Made by a program: the position numbers and the translations under genes
NCBI GenBank assembly: GCA_040226215.1
Contig: JAVKFF010000085.1
Coordinates: forward strand, 1-13,544
Length of the DNA: 13,544 bases
Direction of reading: 5' to 3'
From: JAVKFF01 sp040226215
GTDB taxonomy: Bacteria > Pseudomonadota > Alphaproteobacteria > DSM-16000 > Inquilinaceae
The notes under the pieces: model-generated
Databases searched by the model: none
What the model was told of the DNA's origin: nothing
What the model saw: only the letters and a program-made list of their open reading frames with translations
Part shown: positions 6,151-13,544 of the stretch, one piece after another
Layout of the letters: each line of letters opens with the position of its first letter
How positions within the stretch are numbered: the first letter of the stretch is position 1

Positions 6151-7425
6151 ATGACCAGCAGGATCAAGGCACTTTTGAGCAGCGCCGCCGTTCTGGCGAT
6201 GACGGCGCCGGTTCTGACCGGGCCGGCGATGGCGCAGGACCCGATCGAGATCCACTACTGGCAGTACTTCTTCGAGCAGCGGGTGAACGCGATCGACGCG
6301 CTGATCGAACAGTTCGAGGCCGAGAACCCGGACATCGACATCGTCCACACCAACTTCCCCTATGCCGACTACCGTACCCGCGTCTCCGCCGCGGTGCCGG
6401 CCGGCCAGGGTCCGCACATCGTCCAGCTGTTCTACGGCTGGCTCTACGACTTCGTCGACGCCGGGCTGATCCAGCCCCTGCCGACGGAGCATTTCGACCC
6501 GGCCGAGATCGAGGCCGAGTACTTCCCCTTCGTCCAGGCGATGAACTATGACGGCGAGTACTATGCGCTGCCCACCGCGGTGCGCTCGCTGGCCCTGTTC
6601 TGGAACCGTCGCCTGTTCGAGGAGGCGGGCCTCGACCCGGACGACCCGCCGGAGACGCTGGACGAGCTGGTCGAATATGCCCAGGCGCTGACCCAGCGCG
6701 ACGGCGGCGGCAACCTGACCCAGGTCGGCCTGACCATGGCGATGACCGCCCAGGATCACCAGTGGTGGCGCGAGGTGCTGGTGCGCCAGTTCGGCGGCCA
6801 GCCCTATTCCGACGACAACACGGAAGTCACCTATGACGAGGCCGGCGGCGTGCCCGCCACGCAGTTCTACGTCGATTTGATCCGCGAGCACGGCGTCAGC
6901 GCCATCGGCTTCATGGACGAGCCGCAGGCGGCCTTCCGGGCCGGCCGGGCGGGCATGCACATCGACGGCTCCTTCCGCATCGGCGCCCTGCAGGACACCC
7001 GTGGCCTGGAATGGGGCGTGGCGGAACTGCCTTCCCATGACGGCGTGCAGTCGAACTTCGCCTCCTACTGGGTGAACGGCATCACCTCCTCCGCCGAAGG
7101 CGCGGAGCTGGAGGCGGCCTCGCGCTTCCTTGCCTACCTGACCTCGCCCGAGGCGATGCAGCTCTGGCTCGAGGTGGTGGGCGAACTGCCGGCCCGACGC
7201 GCGGTCGCGCTGACCGAGGAGAACGCCAACAACCCGGTCTACGGCCCGTTCATCCGCGGCCTGGAATACGCCCACGCCACGGAATTCGTGAACGAGTCCG
7301 AGCAGCGGCAGTTCATGGTCGACATGATCGACCGCATCATCCTCCAGGACATGAGCGTCGAGGAGAGCGTCAACATGGCCGCGGAAGCCGAGCAGAGCCT
7401 GCTCGACGACTTCTACGGCGAATAG
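6151..7425 (+). CDS. Sugar ABC transporter periplasmic substrate-binding protein
   Basis: This is a 424-residue extracellular solute-binding protein of the SBP_bac_1 (MalE/UgpB-like) type, which captures the sugar in the periplasm and delivers it to the permeases. Residues 1-28 form a Sec signal peptide: Arg4/Lys6, a hydrophobic core, and a cleavage site after AMA before Gln29. There is no lipobox cysteine, as expected for a soluble Gram-negative periplasmic protein. The mature part opens IEIHYWQYFFEQRV with the usual first strand and helix, and GMHIDGSFRIG near 269 is a typical lobe-crossing segment. The length is normal. The start at 6151 is chosen because it begins the signal peptide. An ATG at 6127 would add eight residues and cannot be excluded; ribosome sites are weak for both. 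It is the first gene of the plus-strand operon and divergent from the ROK regulator. Substrate specificity is not readable. Confidence 0.93.
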   Translation: MTSRIKALLSSAAVLAMTAPVLTGPAMAQDPIEIHYWQYFFEQRVNAIDALIEQFEAENPDIDIVHTNFPYADYRTRVSAAVPAGQGPHIVQLFYGWLYDFVDAGLIQPLPTEHFDPAEIEAEYFPFVQAMNYDGEYYALPTAVRSLALFWNRRLFEEAGLDPDDPPETLDELVEYAQALTQRDGGGNLTQVGLTMAMTAQDHQWWREVLVRQFGGQPYSDDNTEVTYDEAGGVPATQFYVDLIREHGVSAIGFMDEPQAAFRAGRAGMHIDGSFRIGALQDTRGLEWGVAELPSHDGVQSNFASYWVNGITSSAEGAELEAASRFLAYLTSPEAMQLWLEVVGELPARRAVALTEENANNPVYGPFIRGLEYAHATEFVNESEQRQFMVDMIDRIILQDMSVEESVNMAAEAEQSLLDDFYGE

Positions 7426-7440
7426 GAAGCTCCTCCCTGG

Positions 7441-7482
7441 CGGCGGCGGATCCCCGGTTCCGACCGGACCGGTCCGCCGCCG
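7441..7482 (+). promoter_or_regulatory. Intercistronic stem-loop after the binding-protein gene
   Basis: CGGCGGCGGA (7441-7450) pairs perfectly with TCCGCCGCCG (7473-7482). The loop contains an inner stem, CCGGT (7454-7458) with ACCGG (7463-7467), closing a TCCG tetraloop of the UNCG class. No T-tract follows, so it is more likely an mRNA-stabilising or processing structure, or partial attenuator, than a full terminator. Such hairpins often keep binding-protein mRNA in excess over permease mRNA in ABC operons. Confidence 0.6.
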
Positions 7483-7500
7483 CACCTTGATCGCCTTCCC

Positions 7501-7519
7501 GCCCGGTCCGCGGCCGGGC
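7501..7519 (+). promoter_or_regulatory. Second small hairpin before the first permease
   Basis: GCCCGG (7501-7506) pairs with CCGGGC (7514-7519) around a 7-base loop. It lies about 30 bases upstream of the permease start and has no T-tract. It may act with the stem-loop at 7441-7482 in setting the expression ratio; GC-rich sequence makes chance pairing possible. Confidence 0.35.
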
Positions 7520-7547
7520 GCCGCTGGGCCGGTGGTGTGAGACGCCG

Positions 7548-8447
7548 ATGTTCGCTTGGTTTGACCGGCTGACGATCGACAAGAAGCTGGCGGTGTGGGC
7601 CTGGACCTTCCTGGCTGTGCCGGTGGTGTTTTTCGTCGGCATCCGCTTCTACCCGACGGCCGAGGCCTTCCTGATCTCGCTGACCGAGTGGAACCTGCTG
7701 TCTGAGCCGGAATGGATCTGGTTCGACAATTTCACCGCGATGTTCGCCGATCCGGGCTTCTGGCAGGTCTTCAAGAACACCTTCCTCTACCTCCTGCTCG
7801 GCACGCCGATCAGCCTGCTGATCGCCTTCGTCGTGGCCTACTACCTCGACCAGGTGCGCTTCATGCACGGCTTCATCAGGGCGCTCTACTTCCTGCCCTT
7901 CCTGACCACCGCCGTGGCCATGGCCTGGGTCTGGCGCTGGTTCTACCAGCCGGTGCCGGTGGGCGTGTTCAACAACATCCTCTCCACCCTCGGCCTGGAG
8001 CAGCAGCCCTTCCTGCGCTCCACCGTGCAGGCGCTGCCCTCGGTGCTGGCGCCGGCGGTGTGGGCCGGTCTCGGCTTCCAGATCGTCATCTTCCTGGCCG
8101 GCCTGCGCGCCATCCCGGGCAGCTATTACGAGGCGGCGCGGATCGACGGCGCCGGCAAGTGGCAGATCCTCACCGAGATCACCCTGCCGCTCTTGCGCCC
8201 TACCGTCGTCTTCCTGGTGGTGATCTCCTCGATCGGCTTCCTGCGCATCTTCGACCAGGTCTACAACATGACCGATGACGGCGCCGGCGGACCGCTCGGC
8301 TCGACCCGGCCGCTGGTGCTCTATATCTACCGCACCGCCTTCGACGCCTACGACATGGGCTATGCCGCGGCGATGACGGTGGTGCTGTTCCTCGTCCTCT
8401 TGGTGATCTCGCTGATCCAGCTCCGCCTCCTGAGGGGACGCCGATGA
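7548..8447 (+). CDS. Sugar ABC transporter permease (MalF/UgpA type)
   Basis: This 299-residue inner-membrane subunit of a carbohydrate-uptake (CUT1-type) ABC importer has about six transmembrane segments (near residues 15-35, 74-100, 110-130, 165-190, 210-232, 265-292). The cytoplasmic EAA loop, which docks on the ATPase, is clear: EAARIDGAGKW from residue 195, followed by LPLLRP. The length is normal for a MalF-like partner without the large periplasmic insertion. The gene is separated from the binding protein by 122 bp holding two hairpins. Its stop overlaps the start of the next permease by four bases (ATGA, 8444-8447), so the two permeases are probably translated in equal amounts and form a heterodimer. 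The ribosome site is weak (GGTGGTGTGA). Confidence 0.94.
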   Translation: MFAWFDRLTIDKKLAVWAWTFLAVPVVFFVGIRFYPTAEAFLISLTEWNLLSEPEWIWFDNFTAMFADPGFWQVFKNTFLYLLLGTPISLLIAFVVAYYLDQVRFMHGFIRALYFLPFLTTAVAMAWVWRWFYQPVPVGVFNNILSTLGLEQQPFLRSTVQALPSVLAPAVWAGLGFQIVIFLAGLRAIPGSYYEAARIDGAGKWQILTEITLPLLRPTVVFLVVISSIGFLRIFDQVYNMTDDGAGGPLGSTRPLVLYIYRTAFDAYDMGYAAAMTVVLFLVLLVISLIQLRLLRGRR

Positions 8448-9322
8448 CCGCCGCCGTCGAGGGTCGCGCCGCCACGCCGACGCGCGTCGGCCTGTTCCGC
8501 GCCGACAAGCCCGTCCGCCCGGGCCGCATCGTCGCCTGGACGCTGCTGCTGATGGGCGGCATCACCATGGTGATGCCGATCATCTTCATGATCTCGACCT
8601 CGCTGAAATGGCCGCACGAGATCTACGACCTGTCGCTGATCCCCGACGAGCCGACGCTGGAGAACTACATCTACGTGCTGGCCGACGGCCGGTTCTTCCG
8701 CTGGTTCCTCAACTCCCTGGTGGTCGCCGTCGTCACCACCGCCTCGGTTGTCTTCTTCGACAGCCTGATCGGCTACACGCTGTGCAAGTTCCGCTTCCGC
8801 GGCCGGCCGATCGTCTTCATCGCCATCCTGTCCACGCTGATGATCCCGACCGAGATGCTGATCATCCCGTGGTACAACATGGCCCAGACGCTCGGCTGGC
8901 TGGACACCTATTGGGGCATCATGTTCCCCGGCATGATGACCGGTTTCGGCGTCTTCCTGATGCGCCAGTTCTTCGAGACCGTGCCCGACGACTTCATCCA
9001 CGCCGCGCGCATCGACGGGCTGAACGAGTTCCAGATCTTCTGGTCGGTGGCCCTGCCGCTGGTCACTCCGGCGGCGGCGGCGCTGGCGATCTTCGCCTTC
9101 CTGGGCAACTGGACGGCCTTCATCTGGCCGCTGATCGCCACCTCCCAGCCCGACCTCTACACCGTGCCGGTCGGCCTCTCCTCCTTCGCCGACGAGCAGA
9201 ACGTGCAGTGGGAGCTGATCATGACCGGGGCCAGCCTGGCCACCATCCCGACGCTGATCGTCTTCCTGCTGTTCCAGCGCTACATCATCCGCGGCGTCAT
9301 GCTGGCCGGGCTGAAGGGCTAG
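8444..9322 (+). CDS. Sugar ABC transporter permease (MalG/UgpE type)
   Basis: This 292-residue second permease is the heterodimer partner of the preceding one. It has an N-terminal cytosolic stretch of about 28 residues, a first transmembrane segment (near 29-51), the family-typical STSLKWPHEIYDLSLIP stretch after it, and about five more membrane segments. The EAA loop reads HAARIDGLNEFQ from residue 186; the first Glu of the motif is His, while the key Gly192 is kept. The C-terminus RYIIRGVMLAGLKG is the classic MalG-like ending. The start overlaps the upstream stop (ATGA), and its own stop is followed after 3 bp by the lyase gene, so the lyase is firmly part of the transport operon. Confidence 0.94.
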   Translation: MTAAVEGRAATPTRVGLFRADKPVRPGRIVAWTLLLMGGITMVMPIIFMISTSLKWPHEIYDLSLIPDEPTLENYIYVLADGRFFRWFLNSLVVAVVTTASVVFFDSLIGYTLCKFRFRGRPIVFIAILSTLMIPTEMLIIPWYNMAQTLGWLDTYWGIMFPGMMTGFGVFLMRQFFETVPDDFIHAARIDGLNEFQIFWSVALPLVTPAAAALAIFAFLGNWTAFIWPLIATSQPDLYTVPVGLSSFADEQNVQWELIMTGASLATIPTLIVFLLFQRYIIRGVMLAGLKG

Positions 9323-9325
9323 GCC

Positions 9326-10861
9326 ATGGCCCGCGATCCGGCGACATCCGACGACACCCGCTTCCCCTCAGCGGTCTACCGGGACACCGTGCTGGCGCCG
9401 CTGTTCGAGACCACCAAGCGGGAATTCGCCGCCGGCCTCTACGCCATCAACGAGGCGCATGGCGTGATGCTGGCGGAGACCGGAATCCTCGGGAAGGCCG
9501 ATGTCGGCCGCATCCTGGCGGCGCACGACCGCATCGTCGCCGAGACCGACCTTTCCGCGCTGGTTTATGACGGCACGGTCGAGGACCTGTTCTTCCATGT
9601 CGAACGTGAGCTCAAGCGCCGCCTGGGCGCAGAGCTGGGCGGCCGGCTGCATGTCGGGCGCAGCCGCAACGACATGGACCACACGCTCTTCAAGATGCGC
9701 CTGAAGGAAAAGACCGACGGGCTGTGGCAGGCGCTCGGGCGCCTGATCGCCCGCCTGCTCGACAAGGCCGAGGCGGAGGCCGGCACCGTCATCGTCGCCT
9801 TCACCCCTGGCCAGCCGGCGCAGCCGACCACCTTCGGCCATTTCCTCGCCGCGGTGGCGGAGATGCTGCTGCGCGACGGCGAGCGGCTGGCCGCCGCCCA
9901 AGACGGCCTCGACGAATGCCCCATGGGCGCGGCGGCGATCACCACCACCGGCTTCCCCATCGACCGGGAGCGGGTGGCCGACCTGCTCGGCTTCGCCCGG
10001 GTCAAGGAGAACGCCTATGGCTGCATCGCCGCCATCGACTACGCCATGGCGGTCTACGCGGCGCTGAAGATCCTGTTCATCGACATCGGCCGGGTGGTCC
10101 AGGAGCTCGGCCACTGGACGCAGTTCGAGACCCGCCAGCTCTACGTGCCCAACGACCTGGTGCAGATCTCCTCGATCATGCCGCAGAAGCGCAACCCGGT
10201 GCCGGTCGAACACATGCGCCTGATGGCCTCCATGGGCGCCGGCCGCGCCGACGCCTTCGTCGACACCATGCGCAACACGCCCTTCATGGACATGAACGAC
10301 GGCGAGGGGGAGGTGCAGGCCGCCGGCTTCGCCGCCTTCGACACCGCCGACCGGCTGATCGCGCTCTTCGCCGCCTTCCTCGAGGGCGTGGCGGTGGACG
10401 ACGACGCCGTCGCCGACCTCGTCGACCGCAGTTGCATCACCCTGACCGAGCTAGCCGACAGCCTGGTGCGCGAGGAGGGCCTGGCCTTCCGCGAGGGGCA
10501 CGAGATCGCCGCCGCCGTCTCCCGCGCCGTCACGGCCGCCGGCGGCCGGCTCTCCGCGCTCGGCTACGACGCCTTCGCCCGGGTCTTCGCGGAGACCACC
10601 GGCCGGCAGCCGGGCATCGATGCCGAGGCCTTCCTCCGCTTCGTCTCGGCCGACCATTTCATCGCCGTGCGCGACCGCAGGGGCGGGCCGGCGCCGGCCG
10701 CGCTGGCCGCCAGCCTGGCAGGCTACCGCGAGACGCTGGCCGTGCTCGACCACCGCTGGGCCGGATACCGTCAACGCGCGGCCGAGGCCGCGACCCGGCG
10801 CCGCGGCGCCGTTGCCGCCCTGATCGACGCCGCGGGGACGACGTCCTCGGCGGCCGGCTAG
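9326..10861 (+). CDS. Argininosuccinate lyase-like protein of the fumarase/ASL superfamily
   Basis: This is a 511-residue lyase-fold protein. Superfamily members cleave C-N or C-O bonds of succinyl adducts and release fumarate. Visible landmarks are HVGRSRND at residues 109-116 (TARSRND in true ArgH), TPGQPAQP from 160, and the flexible signature loop SSIMPQKRNP at 282-291 with Ser282 as the likely catalytic base. Two features depart from ArgH: the helper His in the YTHLQ motif aligns with Pro161 (FTPGQ), and the residue before the Ser pair is Ile instead of Gly. It is longer than typical ArgH (about 460-470). It lies 3 bp after the permease and 37 bp before the ATPase, an unusual place for a housekeeping arginine gene. 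I infer a catabolic lyase acting on the imported compound or its product. EDDS-lyase-like or other N-substituted aspartate lyases are alternatives. An argH name is not justified. Confidence 0.85.
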   Translation: MARDPATSDDTRFPSAVYRDTVLAPLFETTKREFAAGLYAINEAHGVMLAETGILGKADVGRILAAHDRIVAETDLSALVYDGTVEDLFFHVERELKRRLGAELGGRLHVGRSRNDMDHTLFKMRLKEKTDGLWQALGRLIARLLDKAEAEAGTVIVAFTPGQPAQPTTFGHFLAAVAEMLLRDGERLAAAQDGLDECPMGAAAITTTGFPIDRERVADLLGFARVKENAYGCIAAIDYAMAVYAALKILFIDIGRVVQELGHWTQFETRQLYVPNDLVQISSIMPQKRNPVPVEHMRLMASMGAGRADAFVDTMRNTPFMDMNDGEGEVQAAGFAAFDTADRLIALFAAFLEGVAVDDDAVADLVDRSCITLTELADSLVREEGLAFREGHEIAAAVSRAVTAAGGRLSALGYDAFARVFAETTGRQPGIDAEAFLRFVSADHFIAVRDRRGGPAPAALAASLAGYRETLAVLDHRWAGYRQRAAEAATRRRGAVAALIDAAGTTSSAAG

Positions 10862-10898
10862 GGCGCGGGGGGCCAACCAGAGAGAGGATGAGAGCGGC

Positions 10899-11996
10899 GT
10901 GGCGAAAGTCTCCCTGAGGAACCTGGTGAAGCGCTACGGCCCGGTGGTGGCCGTCGACGATCTCAACCTGGAGATCGCGCACCGCGAATTCGTCGTGCTG
11001 GTCGGCCCCTCGGGCTGCGGCAAGTCGACCACGCTGCGCATGATCGCCGGGCTGGAGGACATCACCGAGGGCGAGGTCTGGATCGGCGACCGTCTGGTCA
11101 ACAATGTGGAGCCGAAGAACCGCAACATCGCCATGGTGTTCCAGAACTACGCGCTCTATCCGCACATGACCGTGCACCGGAACATCGCCTTCGGCCTGCG
11201 CGCGGCCAAGCTGCCCAGGGCCGAGCAGGACGTGAAGGTGCGCGTGGCGGCGGCGATCCTCGGCCTGGAGGCGCTGCTCGAGCGCCGGCCGGCGGAGCTC
11301 TCCGGCGGCCAGCGTCAGCGCGTCGCCATGGGCCGCGCCATCGTGCGCGATCCCCAGGTCTTCCTGTTCGACGAGCCCCTGTCCAATCTCGACGCCAAGC
11401 TGCGCCACTCCATGCGCACCGAGATCAAGAAGCTGCACCAGAAGGTCGAGACCACCATGGTCTACGTCACCCACGACCAGATCGAGGCGATGACCCTGGC
11501 CGACCGCATCGTCATCATGAAGGATGGCTGCATCCAGCAGGTCGGCTCGCCCATGGAGGTCTTCGAGAACCCGCGCAACATGTTCGTCGCCAGCTTCATC
11601 GGCTCGCCGGAGATGAACCTGATGGAGGCCACCGTGACCAACGGCGCCGGCGGCCCCGCCCTGGCGCTGTCGGCGGAGATCAGCGCGCCGCTGCCGGAAA
11701 GCCGGGCGACACGCCTCGAACCCGGTCGCAAGGTGGTCTTCGGGCTGCGGCCGGAACACATCGTGGTCGGCGAAGGCCTGGCCCAGCTGCCCGAGCACTG
11801 GCGCCAGCGCGCGGCCTTGAGCGTGATCGAACCGCTGGGTTCGGAAAGCCTGGTGACGCTGACCTGGGCTGGGCGCGAGATCCTGGGCAAGGGCACGGGC
11901 GCGATCGACGGGCAGCCCGGGCGCGAGATCGTCTTCGGCCTCAACCTGGAGCATCTGCACCTCTTCGATCCGGACAGCCAGGACCGGCTTGCCTGA
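10899..11996 (+). CDS. Sugar ABC transporter ATP-binding protein (MalK/UgpC/MsmK type)
   Basis: This 365-residue ATPase powers the importer from the cytosolic face. Walker A GPSGCGKST is at residues 36-44, the Q-loop at Gln82, signature LSGGQ at 134-138, Walker B through Asp158/Glu159, the D-loop LSNLDAKLR, and H-loop His192. From about residue 235 there is a C-terminal TOBE/MalK-type regulatory domain (GLRPEHI, LGSESLVTLTWAG). The length is typical of CUT1 ATPases. The start is GTG at 10899, with AGAGAGGA (10881-10888) 10 bases upstream; the ATG at 10888 is out of frame. It belongs to the same operon as the permeases, separated from them only by the lyase gene. Confidence 0.95.
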   Translation: MAKVSLRNLVKRYGPVVAVDDLNLEIAHREFVVLVGPSGCGKSTTLRMIAGLEDITEGEVWIGDRLVNNVEPKNRNIAMVFQNYALYPHMTVHRNIAFGLRAAKLPRAEQDVKVRVAAAILGLEALLERRPAELSGGQRQRVAMGRAIVRDPQVFLFDEPLSNLDAKLRHSMRTEIKKLHQKVETTMVYVTHDQIEAMTLADRIVIMKDGCIQQVGSPMEVFENPRNMFVASFIGSPEMNLMEATVTNGAGGPALALSAEISAPLPESRATRLEPGRKVVFGLRPEHIVVGEGLAQLPEHWRQRAALSVIEPLGSESLVTLTWAGREILGKGTGAIDGQPGREIVFGLNLEHLHLFDPDSQDRLA

Positions 11997-12006
11997 CCGC
12001 CGCGCC

Positions 12007-13014
12007 ATGACCCTGCAGCCCACCCACAGGCCCGACGCGGCCCGACCGCATGCGGACGGCGAGATGCGCTGGCTGATCGCCGTCGATGGCGGGGCGACCA
12101 CCACGCGCGTGCGCATCGCGGCGGCCGGCGCCGTCGGCGAGGCCTGCGCGCGCAGCGCCGCCACCTGGCAGGGCGAGGCCGGCCCCTCCAGCCTGTTCCT
12201 CGATGTCGAGCGGGCCTGGCGCAATATCGGCCACGCGCTCGACCGGGCGCTGGCGGCGGCAGGCCTGGCACTGGGCGACGTCGCCGGCCAGCCGATGGTC
12301 ATCGGTCTCGCCTCGACCCGCATCGCGAACCGCCTCGCCGCCTTCCGTGGCCTGACGCCCGAAGGCTTCCGGCCGACCATCGTGTCGGACGGCTACGCCG
12401 CGCTGATCGGCGCCTTTGGCGGCCGGCCCGGCGTCGTCGTGGTCGCCGGCACCGGCTCGGTCGCCCACGCGCTGGACGCGGACGGCCGCAGCGTGGAGCA
12501 CGGCGGCTGGGACTTCCCCGTGGGCGACGAGGGCGGCGGCGCCTGGCTCGGCTGGCGGGCCCTGCAGGAGGCGATCCGGCAACTCGACGGCACCTCGGAC
12601 CGGTATGCCGAGACCGTCCTGCCCGCCCGCCTGATCGACACGGTCGCCGGAAGCGCCACCGCGACGACCGCCCGGCGCGGCGCCATCCTGGACTGGATCG
12701 CCCGCGCCACGGCCACCGATTACGGCCGGCTCGCGCCGCTGGTGATCGACGCGGCGAAGGCGCACGACGCGCTGGCCGAGGCGCTGCTGGCGGAGGCCGG
12801 CGGCCATCTCGGCCGGCTCGCCCGCGCCACCGATCCGACGGGCCGCCTGCCCATCGCGCTCACCGGCGGCATCGCCCCTTTCGTGCGTCCCTATCTCGAT
12901 GCCGCGCTGGGCGCACGCATCGTCGCACCGCTCGGCGACGCGCTCGACGGCGCCCTGCTACTCGCCGCCGGAAAGGCGCCGCCGGAAAGGCTCGCCGAGC
13001 GGCTGGCGGAGTAG
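12007..13014 (+). CDS. BadF/BadG/BcrA/BcrD-family kinase, N-acetylglucosamine kinase-like
   Basis: This is a cytosolic ASKHA-fold ATPase of about 335 residues. Phosphate-1 motif DGGATTT is at residues 27-33, AGTGS at 147-151, GDEGGGAWLG at 173-182 (usually GDEGSG) and the adenosine motif TGGIAPFV from 286. Members of this length in sugar operons are mostly glucosamine or N-acetylglucosamine kinases. With a PIG-L deacetylase in the same locus, phosphorylation of an amino sugar is the best guess. The start is uncertain: TTG at 11989 would overlap the ATPase stop, ATG at 12007 lies 10 bp after it, and ATG at 12064 gives MRWLIAVDGG, the usual family N-terminus, after a weak GGA. The residues before 12064 are not family-like. 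It is the last gene of the operon, convergent with an SDR gene 7 bp away. Confidence 0.85.
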   Translation: MTLQPTHRPDAARPHADGEMRWLIAVDGGATTTRVRIAAAGAVGEACARSAATWQGEAGPSSLFLDVERAWRNIGHALDRALAAAGLALGDVAGQPMVIGLASTRIANRLAAFRGLTPEGFRPTIVSDGYAALIGAFGGRPGVVVVAGTGSVAHALDADGRSVEHGGWDFPVGDEGGGAWLGWRALQEAIRQLDGTSDRYAETVLPARLIDTVAGSATATTARRGAILDWIARATATDYGRLAPLVIDAAKAHDALAEALLAEAGGHLGRLARATDPTGRLPIALTGGIAPFVRPYLDAALGARIVAPLGDALDGALLLAAGKAPPERLAERLAE

Positions 13015-13021
13015 GGACCGC

Positions 13022-13544
13022 TCAGTCCATCAGCATGCCGCCATTCACGTCGACGAACTCGCCGGTGATGTAGCCGGCCTGGCGGGAGCACAGGAAGGCG
13101 ACCACCGGCCCGATATCCTCCGGCGTGCCGCGCCGGCCGACCGGGATCGAGGCGCCGGGCGGGACGGCCAGATCGCGGGACTGGCCCATGGCGTCGCTGA
13201 ACGCGGTCTCGCCGATCGTACCGGGCAGGACGCCGTTCACCGTCACGCCGTAGGGCCCCAGATCCTTGGCCAGCACGCGGGTCAGCCCGCCGAGCGCGGC
13301 CTTCGAGGCAGCATAGGAGGCGACCTCGACCGAGCCGATCACCTTCAGCGCCAGGGAGAGCACGTTGACGATGCGCCCCCAGCCGCGTTCGCGCATGCCC
13401 TCCATCACCGCCTGACAGCAGTAGAGCGCGCCGCGAAAGTTGACCCGGTCGACCAGATCCCACTCCGCGTCGCTGACCGTGGCGGTCGGCGTGCGCCGCA
13501 CGATGCCGGCATTGTTCACCAGGATGTCGATCGGCCCGCGCTCC
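13022..13544 (-). CDS. SDR-family oxidoreductase, N-terminus beyond the window
   Basis: This is the C-terminal ~173 residues of a short-chain dehydrogenase; the reading frame stays open to the window edge, so the Rossmann Gly motif and true start lie outside. Visible are DILVNNAG at the NNAG strand, the conserved Asn in VNFRGALY, the YAASK catalytic box, PGTIGETAF, and the C-terminal GEFVDVNGGMLMD. The catalytic Ser normally 13 residues before the Tyr is Leu (VNVLSLALK), with a Ser one residue earlier, so the active site may be shifted or altered. It resembles sugar- or polyol-oxidising SDRs such as gluconate and glucose dehydrogenases, but the substrate is unknown. The GTG at 13519 is an internal valine of the NNAG strand, not a start. 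It is convergent with the kinase gene. Confidence 0.9.
   Translation of the reverse strand, partial: ERGPIDILVNNAGIVRRTPTATVSDAEWDLVDRVNFRGALYCCQAVMEGMRERGWGRIVNVLSLALKVIGSVEVASYAASKAALGGLTRVLAKDLGPYGVTVNGVLPGTIGETAFSDAMGQSRDLAVPPGASIPVGRRGTPEDIGPVVAFLCSRQAGYITGEFVDVNGGMLMD

Noticed and set aside
5937..6167. Small minus-strand open frames in the divergent promoter region
   Set aside because: They are antisense to the operon leader, overlap the promoter elements, and have neither ribosome site nor family similarity.
6133..7485. Minus-strand open frame of 450 codons
   Set aside because: It is antisense to the binding-protein gene, is rich in Asp, Val, Gly and His, and has no motif.
9326..10861. 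Annotation as housekeeping argH
   Set aside because: The operon context, Pro161 in place of the THLQ histidine and extra length argue against a standard arginine-biosynthesis role.
10659..12380. Long minus-strand open frame (573 codons)
   Set aside because: It is antisense to the end of the lyase, the whole ATPase and the start of the kinase gene, all with clear motifs. Its composition is low-complexity and it has no recognisable domain.

Overview
This is a GC-rich bacterial chromosomal segment with tightly packed genes, frequent 4-base stop/start overlaps and strong third-position GC bias. Gene content (a sugar-type ABC importer with a divergent ROK regulator, BadF-type kinase, SDR dehydrogenases) and the GTTCCGGC/GCCGGAAC-type intergenic palindromes suggest an alphaproteobacterium, possibly Rhodospirillales-like. 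That placement is an inference from style and content, since no rRNA or other marker gene is present. I see no tRNA, CRISPR array, insertion sequence or phage gene.

Layout. Positions 1-470 are non-coding and hold two ~100-bp copies of a nested palindromic repeat, then the leader of a plus-strand SDR dehydrogenase (471-1277). Convergent to it is a minus-strand operon read from right to left: ROK-family regulator (5858-4710), a large two-part PIG-L/LmbE deacetylase (4658-2187), and an EamA/DMT-type transporter (2190-1294, ATGA overlap with the deacetylase). At 5911-5970 lies the only clearly AT-rich stretch. It holds two overlapping divergent promoters and an inverted repeat, TTAAAT-N6-ATTTAA, the likely operator of the ROK protein.

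The plus-strand operon then runs 6151-13014: periplasmic sugar-binding protein, an intercistronic hairpin, two MalF/MalG-type permeases, an argininosuccinate lyase-like protein, a MalK/UgpC-type ATPase, and a BadF/BadG-type kinase resembling N-acetylglucosamine kinases. A second SDR dehydrogenase (13022 to beyond the window end, minus strand) is convergent with the kinase and is cut off at its N-terminus.

How the genes may work together. The two divergent units read as one locus for import and breakdown of a carbohydrate, most plausibly an amino sugar or amino-sugar conjugate. The binding protein, two permeases and ATPase import it. A cytosolic PIG-L enzyme could remove an N-acyl group, the BadF kinase could phosphorylate the sugar, and ROK could sense it. 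The odd part is the lyase, sitting between the permease and ATPase genes. It keeps the SSxMPxKxNP loop of the fumarase/ASL superfamily, but the THLQ histidine appears replaced by proline. Such enzymes release fumarate from N-succinyl (aspartate-type) adducts, so the imported compound may be a sugar-amino acid conjugate. This is a hypothesis; the transported substrate cannot be read from sequence alone.
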